Shown here: positions 7,575 through 13,009 of the stretch, one piece after another
Layout: each line of letters starts with the position of its first letter
Position numbering within the stretch: the first letter of the stretch is position 1
Assembly: GCF_000313135.1 (NCBI RefSeq)
Contig: NW_004457380.1
Location: forward strand, 85,599 to 98,607
DNA from: Acanthamoeba castellanii str. Neff
Lineage: Eukaryota; Discosea; Longamoebia; Acanthamoebidae
DNA: 13,009 nucleotides
Direction of reading: 5' to 3'
Notes under the pieces: generated by a model
What the model saw: only the letters and a program-made list of their open reading frames with translations
Database searches by the model: none
What the model was told of the DNA's origin: nothing
Translations under genes and position numbers: made by a program

Positions 7575-10500
7575 TTAGTTGGGTCTGCCTGGCCGCATGG
7601 GCGAGGCTGTGGGGTCGCCTCCGCCTCTGCCGCCGCGCACGCCCGCACCACCGCGGCCTCGGGCCGCCGCGGGCGAGGCGTAGGGCGACGAGGACGACGA
7701 ACTTGACGCCGACGCGGTCGAAGGCGAGGCGGGCGCCGGGGAGTACACCAGCGTGCGGATAGCACCCCGGTTGACGGGCAGCTGACGCGAGAGCGCCTCC
7801 ACCTCCTCGATCATCCGCTGATGCGACATCTTGAGCGTCGCATTCTCCATTTTCACCCCCTGTTGTGTGGGACGGTAAGTGCGTGTTGTGTTGTGTGTCG
7901 CGTGTGCGGTGAGTGTGTGTCGTGTTGCGTGCGGTGCTAGCAGTACCTCGATGATGCCCTCGAGTCGCTGTATCTCGCCCAGCTTCTCGTTGATCTCCTC
8001 GTCCTTCTTCTTCTCCATCTCCTGCAGGAACTTACCGCTCTCCTGCTCCACAACACAGCCCAGCCCACGTAAATTAAAAAGAGAGAAAGCGAAACGCGAA
8101 CGAAGAGCGAAGAGGGGTCATGCCTCGTGCTGCTGCTCGAGCTTCTCGATCTGTCGCTTGAGTTCGAGGCCCTCCGCCGTTTTCCGCTCCTCGATCTCCT
8201 TGATCTTCCGTCTCACAATGTCCACTTCTTGCGACCTGTACACCCACCCCGCCGCATCGTTAGCTCTGCGTGTGCGATGGCGTGTGCGATGGCGTGTGCG
8301 GTGGTATGGGTGCGTACCGAACGTCGAGAGAGATCTTCATGTCCTCGATCTCCTCCTTGGCCTCCTTGACCTCGTTCTCCTTCTCCTCGAGCTTCTGTTC
8401 GCGCACTCGAATGACGTTGTCCCGTTCGGCCACCTCGCGCTCGACGTCGGCCTTCTGGGCCTCGAGCTCCCGCAACTCCTCCCGCAGGGCCTCCGTCGCC
8501 ACTCGGCTCTCCTCGGCTTCGCGCTCGCGCTCGGCGATCTGCGCCTGCAGCCGCTCGATCTCGGCCTCGCGCTCCTCGCGGGCCTGTCGCTCGCGCGCCA
8601 CATCGCCGGCAAGCTCGGCCTCGCGCTGCTGCCAGGCCTCCTGCCGGCGCTGGAGCTCATCGCGGAGCGACTGGGCGTCGGCCTCGAGCGCGGCCTTCTC
8701 GGCGTCGCGCTGCTCGATCGCGCGTTGCTTGTCGTCGGCCTGCTCCCGCATCGCACGCAATTCGTGCTCGCTCTGTGCGCGGGTCTCGGCCTCCGCCGCC
8801 TTCTCCCGTTCGAGCGCGGCGAGCTGGGCCTCCCGGGCGGCCAGGTCGGCCTGGAGCCCGGCCAGCCGAGTCGCGTCGTCGGCCCGCTCGCGCCCGCGCT
8901 CGTCCCTCTCGGCCTGCAGCTCGGCCTCCTTGGCCTCGAGCGCCTCGCGGCCCTGCGCCAGCTCGCCCTCCAAAGCGCTGTAACCCCCCAGCGTTTGTCA
9001 GAATGTGTGGAATGTGTGCGCACGCACGCAGACATTCTTAGCAATCCATGCAAAACTGGGGCTAAAGGTACCTTATCTTGTCGTCCTTGGAGTGCGAAGC
9101 GATGCGAAGGAGCTCCAGCTCGACTTCGTTCTTCTCCTTGGCCTCCTTGAGCTCGGCCACGGCCTGCTCGTCGCCCGCGCGCAGCTGTTCGAGCTCGTGC
9201 ACGCGCGCGAGGGCCGCCTCGGTCTCCCCGCGCGCCGCGGCCAGCTCCAGCTCGAGCCGCTCGTTCTGTTCGTGCGCCTGGCGCTCGCGCTCGGCGCGCT
9301 CCTCGCCCGTTCGCTCCAGCTCGGCCTGGCTGGCATTCTTTTCATTCCTCACATTCTCCAGCGCGCGCTCCGCCTCCTCGCGGTCGCGCCGCGCCGCGTC
9401 GAGCTCGCCCTCGAGTGCGTCGCGTTCCTGCTGCAGCTGGGCGAGCCGGGTCTCGCCGGCCTCAACCTGCGCCCGCAGGTCTTCGGCCTCGCCCTGGCGC
9501 TCGGCCGCGAGCGCGTCGAGCCGGGCCTGCAGCTGCCCGATCGTGGCCTCGCTCAGCTTGGCCGCCTCCTCGGCGCTCTGAGCCTGATGCTCGGCGTCGG
9601 CCGCACGTTGGGCCAGCTGGGCCTCCGAGCTCGAGGCCAAGGCCGCCGAGGCCTCCGAGGCCCAGACGCACGCGGCCGAGCGGGAGGGCGAGGTCGAGCG
9701 CCTGCGGGGCGAGCTCGCCGCCAAGGCCGACGAGGCCGAGGGAAACAAGGGCGAGATTGCGCGTCTGCAGGGCGAACACGAGCAGCGCCTAACCGAGCGC
9801 GACGCCGAACTGGAGCGACTGCGGGGCGATCTCGCCGCCAAGGCCGATGAGGCCGAGGGGAATAAGGGCGAGATCGCGCGTCTGCAGGGCGAACACGAGC
9901 AGCGCCTGGCTGAGCGCGACGCCGAGCTCGAGCGTCTGCGGTGCGAGAAGGCGGACGAGCTGGAGCGACTGCGGGGCGAGCTGCCCCGCAGGCGTTCGAT
10001 TTCGGCCGCGCGCTCCTCGGCCATGCGCTGGAGCTGATCGCGCGCCAGCGTCCACGACTGCTCGCGCTCGACGCGCTGGGCCTCGGCCTCGTCCCGCTCA
10101 CGCGCCGCCTCGGCGAGCAGCTCGCGCTCGCGCTGCTCGAGCCGGGCCTCCAGCTTGGTCGCTTTCTCCTCGGCCCCCGCCCTGGCCCCCGCCTCGCCAT
10201 CAAGCTCCTCCTGCTTGGCCCGCAGCTCGTCGCGCAGCTGCTCGGCGGTCTCCTGCGCCGCCTGCAGGTCGCCGCTCCACTTCTCGCGCTCCTCGCGCCG
10301 GCGCTCCTCGCTCTGCCGCTCGCGCTCCTTGGCCTCCAGGCGCTCGCGCTCGCGCTCCTCGTCCTTGCGCCTAATCTCCTCGTTGAGCGTGTGCACGATG
10401 TCGCCCTCGGCGCTCGACGCTGCGCTGTGCGACTCCTCGACGAACTTGTTGAGCGTGTCGATGCGCTCATTGCGGGCCTCGAGCTCGGCCGTCAGACGGG

Positions 10501-12937
10501 CGATCTCCTGGTCGCGGCCGTCGCGCTCGCGCGTGAGCGACTCGATGGTCTTGTCGCGCTCGTCGACGTCGAGCCGCGCGGTCTTGTAGTCCTGCTTGAG
10601 GCTCTTGAACTCGAGCCCGCGCTCCTCGAGCGCCGCGCGCAGCTTGGCTAGCTCGTCGTCGGCCTTGGCCTGCGCCTGGCGGGCCTCGGCCAACTCCTCC
10701 TCGCCGGCCGCCAGCGCGGCTTCGAGCCGCTCCCGCGCCGAAATCAGATCGTTGAGCTCCTGCTCCTTCTGCTCCATGCGCATCGAAATCTCCTCTAGCT
10801 GCTTCAGCGTCTGCTCGCCCATCACCTGTCGAAGCCACACACGACACACACGACACACACCGTCATCAATCCATCTCATGTCTCGCACGCCACACACCGT
10901 ACACACCTTGGTCTGTTCTTCGATGTGGTCCTTGGCCTTGCGCGCCCACTCGAGGTCGCGAGTGCGCTCTTCGTCCCGCGCGCGCCACTCGTCTTCCTTC
11001 TGTTGGAGCTCGCGCTCCCACCTCTCGCGCTCCTCGGCCACCGCCCTCTCGCTCGCCTCCTGCGCCGTCCGGCCGCGTTCGGCCTCGCCCGCCTCGCGCA
11101 GCTCCTGCAGCGCGCGCTCCCTGTCGTCGAGCTCGTCGCGCAGCTTACGCTCCTTCTCGGCCCACTCCTCGGCCAGCGCCTTCTCCCGCTCGCCCTGGCC
11201 CTGCCGGAGCGCGGCCTCGGCCTGCGCGCGGGCCTCCTCAACGGCCTGTGCGACCCGCTCGTCGGCCTCGACCCGTGCGCGCTCGATCTGTTCGTCTTTT
11301 TCGTCGACACTGCGCTGGCGCTGCTCGATCTCGGCCCGGAGCCGCTCAATCTCGCGCTCCTTGTCCTGGACCACCGCCTCGTGGCCGCGCTGCAGATCCT
11401 GCTGGGCCGCCTCCGCGTTGACCGACGCAATGGCCGCGGCCTCGGCGTCACGCAGCCGCTGCTCCATTTCCTTGCATCGCTCGCGCTCGGCTGCGAGCTC
11501 GGCCTCGACGGCGGCCAACCGCGCGACGGCCTCGGCCTGGGCGCCCTCGGCCGCAGCGATCCGTTGCTGCAGGGCCGCCTTCTCGTCGTCCCAGCCCTGG
11601 CGCATCTTCACGTTCTCCTGCCACACCGCCTCGAGCTCCTTGTCCTTCTTCTCCAGCTTGCGCTTCCACTCGGCCTCGCTCTCCGCTGGGGCCGCAGCCG
11701 CCGGCGGTGGCGCAGCAGCTATCGAGGCCTGCGCAGCTGCGCGTTGGCTGTCTTCGCGCTCGCGCTCGGCCTGCCAGTCCTGCATGATCTTGTAGAGGCT
11801 CTGGACCTCCTCGGCCTTGACCTCGGCGTCGCGCTTGAGCTTGAGCGCCTCCTCGTCCTTGATCTCGAGTGTCTTCTTGAAGATGTCGAGCTCGGCCGTG
11901 AGCCGCTCGATCAGCATCTCCCGCTTGCGCTCCTTCTCCCGCTGCTTGTCGGCCTCGCCGAGTTCGGCCTCGTCGGTACCATTGTTGGTGTCGACAACAC
12001 CAGCGGCCTGGTGGGCCGGCGTCGGTGCGAGCAGCGAGGGGGGTTGTGTCGACGCGTGAGCAGCGGCGCGGCGGCGGCGGCAGCCGGCGGAGGACTGGTC
12101 GGCGAGGGCGCGTCGCCAAAGTTGATGAGGTCCTCGCCGGCACCGTTCTCCTCCTTGCCCTTGGCCTTGCCGCCCTTCTCGTAGTAGGAGAGATCCTCCG
12201 GAAGCGCATCAAAGTCCAAGTCCCTGAGTGAAGAACCCACTTCAGTCGCAGGACACACGACACACGACACGACGACACCACACCACCCACACGACACAAC
12301 ACGCGCACGCACCGGAAGGTTACGGGCACGTTGAGGACCTCGAGAGGCGAGAGGATGCCCAGAAACATCTCCAGCTGGTCGTTATTACGCAAGAGAGCAT
12401 CGTCCTCATAGAACTTGCTGCGAGAGATTCAAACAACAACAACAAACGGCGTACGAGGCAGGTGTCAGGTGAATCATCAATGGCGACCGAGGAAGGGAAA
12501 GAGGCAACGAGAGTGCGTACCGAAGCAGGCTCTGGTCTTGGGTCAGTTTTGTGAGAAGTGTCTTCAGATTCTTTTCCTTCAGCGCTATGCGAAGCCAGAG
12601 CCGGCCCTTGCCTGCATGCCGACGAATCCCTTCGTTAAACGCACAACACACACAGCGCATGACACGAGACGGTGGTGACTGTACCCTTGCTGGTCTTTGC
12701 CGTGGGGAAGTTGTTTACCACGTCCATCACCTTTTTCCCTTGCGACCACACCTAAAGCCACCCAAACACCACACGTGAGACACGTTAGCAATTGCTAGCG
12801 TCACTCTCTTTCGATGCGAGTGCCGGTCTGGTGAGTAGCAGGAGTAGTAGTGGTAGTAGTACACACCTTGGGGAGGCACTCCAGGAGATCAAAGAAGTCC
12901 CGCGGCTCCGGCTTCGACGCCCAGAAGGACTTCTTGT
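7575..12937 (-). CDS. RUN-domain long coiled-coil protein, 5' end outside window
   Basis: Ten exons seen: 12937-12867, 12751-12685, 12611-12521, 12417-12313, 12223-10907, 10825-9072, 8977-8318, 8235-8124, 8045-7947, 7859-7575, for about 1,520 codons. Exons 1-4 form most of a RUN domain: FW...FFDLLECLPK, VMDVVNNFPTAKTSKG joined to KGRLWLRIALKEKNL, LLRKFYEDDALLRNNDQLE, MFLGILSPLEVLNV, ending LDFDALPEDL. An acidic/Pro-Ala linker follows (EDLINFGDAP), then an almost continuous E/R/A/Q/L coiled coil, then a short Ser/Pro and RGG-like basic tail ending RPGRPN. The layout is like RUFY/FYCO1 adaptors but lacks a C-terminal FYVE zinc finger. Such proteins bind small GTPases (Rab, Arl, Rap) and tether vesicles or motors; that role here is inferred. 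There is one frame break near 12060-12092, an inverted segment at 9626-9982, and a GC-AG intron at 8123-8046. Confidence 0.85.
8046..8123 (-). other. Probable GC-AG intron
   Basis: The exon ending ...EKLEQQHE runs into GCA TGA, so splicing must occur before the TGA. No GT is available; the junction is CGAG|GCATGA. The intron has a long pyrimidine tract (CTTTCTCTCTTTTTAATTT) and ends GTGGAG or GAGCAG, and both acceptors keep the frame to ESGKFLQEMEKKK. Confidence 0.65.
9626..9982 (+). other. Inverted coiled-coil segment inside the minus-strand gene
   Basis: On the plus strand this segment reads as coiled coil in the same style as the gene around it (ELEAKAAEASEAQ; GEIARLQGEHEQRL; AELERLRCEKADELERLRGE). 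On the gene's own minus strand it reads as open but Ser/Arg/Pro-rich sequence (SSPRSRSSSSAF; RRCSCSPCRRAISPLFPSAS), unlike anything else in the protein. Short inverted repeats lie at both edges. The reading frame of the host gene is kept across it. Confidence 0.8.
9696..9956 (+). repeat. 117-bp (39-codon) tandem repeat within the inverted segment
   Basis: Copies begin at 9696 and 9813, with a partial third copy from 9930; each starts GAGCG(C/A/T)CTGCGG. The first two copies differ at a handful of mostly third-position sites (AAC/AAT, ATT/ATC, CTAACC/CTGGCT), the pattern expected if selection acted on the plus-strand coiled-coil reading. Confidence 0.8.
10826..10906 (-). other. Stop-free 81-nt intron, multiple of three
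   Basis: Between the codons for EEQTK and VMGEQTL, the sequence GTGTGT...TCGACAG interrupts the coiled coil with a Cys/Val/Arg-rich reading quite unlike the flanks. It has no stop codon, so retention would insert 27 residues without breaking the frame. Confidence 0.75.
12060..12092 (-). other. Frame break in the Pro/Ala linker of the RUN protein
   Basis: Upstream the frame reads LINFGDAPSPTSPPPAAAAAA; downstream the coiled coil (MLIERLTAELDIF) and its lead-in ASTQPPSLLAPTPAHQAAG are in another frame. No GT-AG intron in the right phase joins them. The exon lengths sum to one base short of a multiple of three, so a single missing base in the GCC-repeat tract (an indel or sequencing error) explains the break. 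Confidence 0.65.
12313..12937 (-). other. RUN domain coding region (most of it)
   Basis: Four exons whose splice joints fall inside conserved RUN blocks. The key test is the 12685|12611 junction, which makes T-S-K-G-K-G-R-L-W-L-R, the family's 'KT..GRGRAWLR' signature, and the 12521|12417 junction, which makes L-L-R-K-F-Y-E. Introns: 12866-12752, 12684-12612, 12520-12418 and 12312-12224, all GT-AG. The first RUN helices lie beyond the window, upstream of an acceptor at 12940-12938. Confidence 0.8.
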
Positions 12938-13009
12938 CTAAGAGGTACGCCGACAGAGGAATTCCAACAATATAAACAATTGATACGAAAAGCGTGTGAG
13001 TAGCGGCGC
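12938..13009 (-). other. Probable intron upstream of the RUN exons
   Basis: AT-richer DNA ending, on the minus strand, in TACCTCTTAG just before the first visible RUN exon. It is consistent with the 3' part of an intron whose donor lies outside the window. Confidence 0.45.

Noticed and set aside
7879..9150. Long plus-strand ORF opposite the coiled-coil gene
   Set aside because: Leu/Ala/Gly-rich shadow of GC-rich coiled-coil codons; it reads through three introns of the real minus-strand gene.
9005..9850. Plus-strand 281-codon ORF
   Set aside because: Mostly a shadow. Only the part within 9626-9982 matters, and there the meaningful coiled-coil frame is reported as the inversion.
10596..12184. 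Plus-strand ORFs of about 400 codons, Ser/Arg- or Leu-rich
   Set aside because: Mirror readings of Glu/Arg/Ala/Leu codons; no domain, and they cross well-defined introns of the opposite gene.

Overview
The window looks like nuclear DNA from a GC-rich protist, most like an Acanthamoeba-type amoeba. The genes are split by many short GT-AG introns (about 55-135 nt, with one GC-AG case), codons favour G/C at the third position, and intergenic spaces are short. Gene content fits as well: a Rab5-like GTPase fused to a GRDP (DUF1399) domain, a RUN-domain coiled-coil protein, and ankyrin repeats with the C-P-W-D signature that are common in amoebae and their giant viruses. The organism assignment is an inference, because no marker gene is present.

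Layout. 1-861 (+): 3' part of a degenerate transposon-type protein gene with an in-frame stop. 856-1667 (-): a small three-exon gene of unknown function that converges on it; the two share the palindromic hexamer TCATGA as their stop region, and the small gene's second intron is filled with minisatellites. 1668-1820: short divergent intergenic space. 1821-4545 (+): a 13-exon gene encoding a Rab5-like GTPase (residues about 1-207) joined to a GRDP-like region; the junction still carries what looks like a Rab/CaaX prenylation tail (CCCSIM) followed directly by a good start-codon context. 4603-6560: a patch of broken gene pieces, comprising an unrecognised C-terminal coding fragment (-), a carboxylesterase 5' fragment (+), an eIF4A-like DEAD-box fragment containing only the first RecA domain (-), and two head-to-head ankyrin-repeat remnants. 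6561-7574: about 1 kb with no gene I can support. 7575-12937 and probably beyond (-): a 10-exon gene for a RUN-domain protein with an approximately 1,200-residue coiled coil and a basic Gly/Pro/Ser tail.

The most interesting points are the Rab-GRDP fusion with its fossil prenylation motif, and an approximately 360-bp segment (about 9626-9982) inside the coiled-coil gene that is inverted. In that segment the natural coiled-coil sequence is read on the plus strand, while the gene's own strand reads an open but Ser/Arg/Pro-rich stretch. The inversion could be a real allele or an assembly fold-back.

Functional links are modest. The Rab5-like protein should act in membrane traffic and RUN proteins are typical effectors of Rab/Arl-type GTPases, but nothing in the sequence shows that these two proteins work together.
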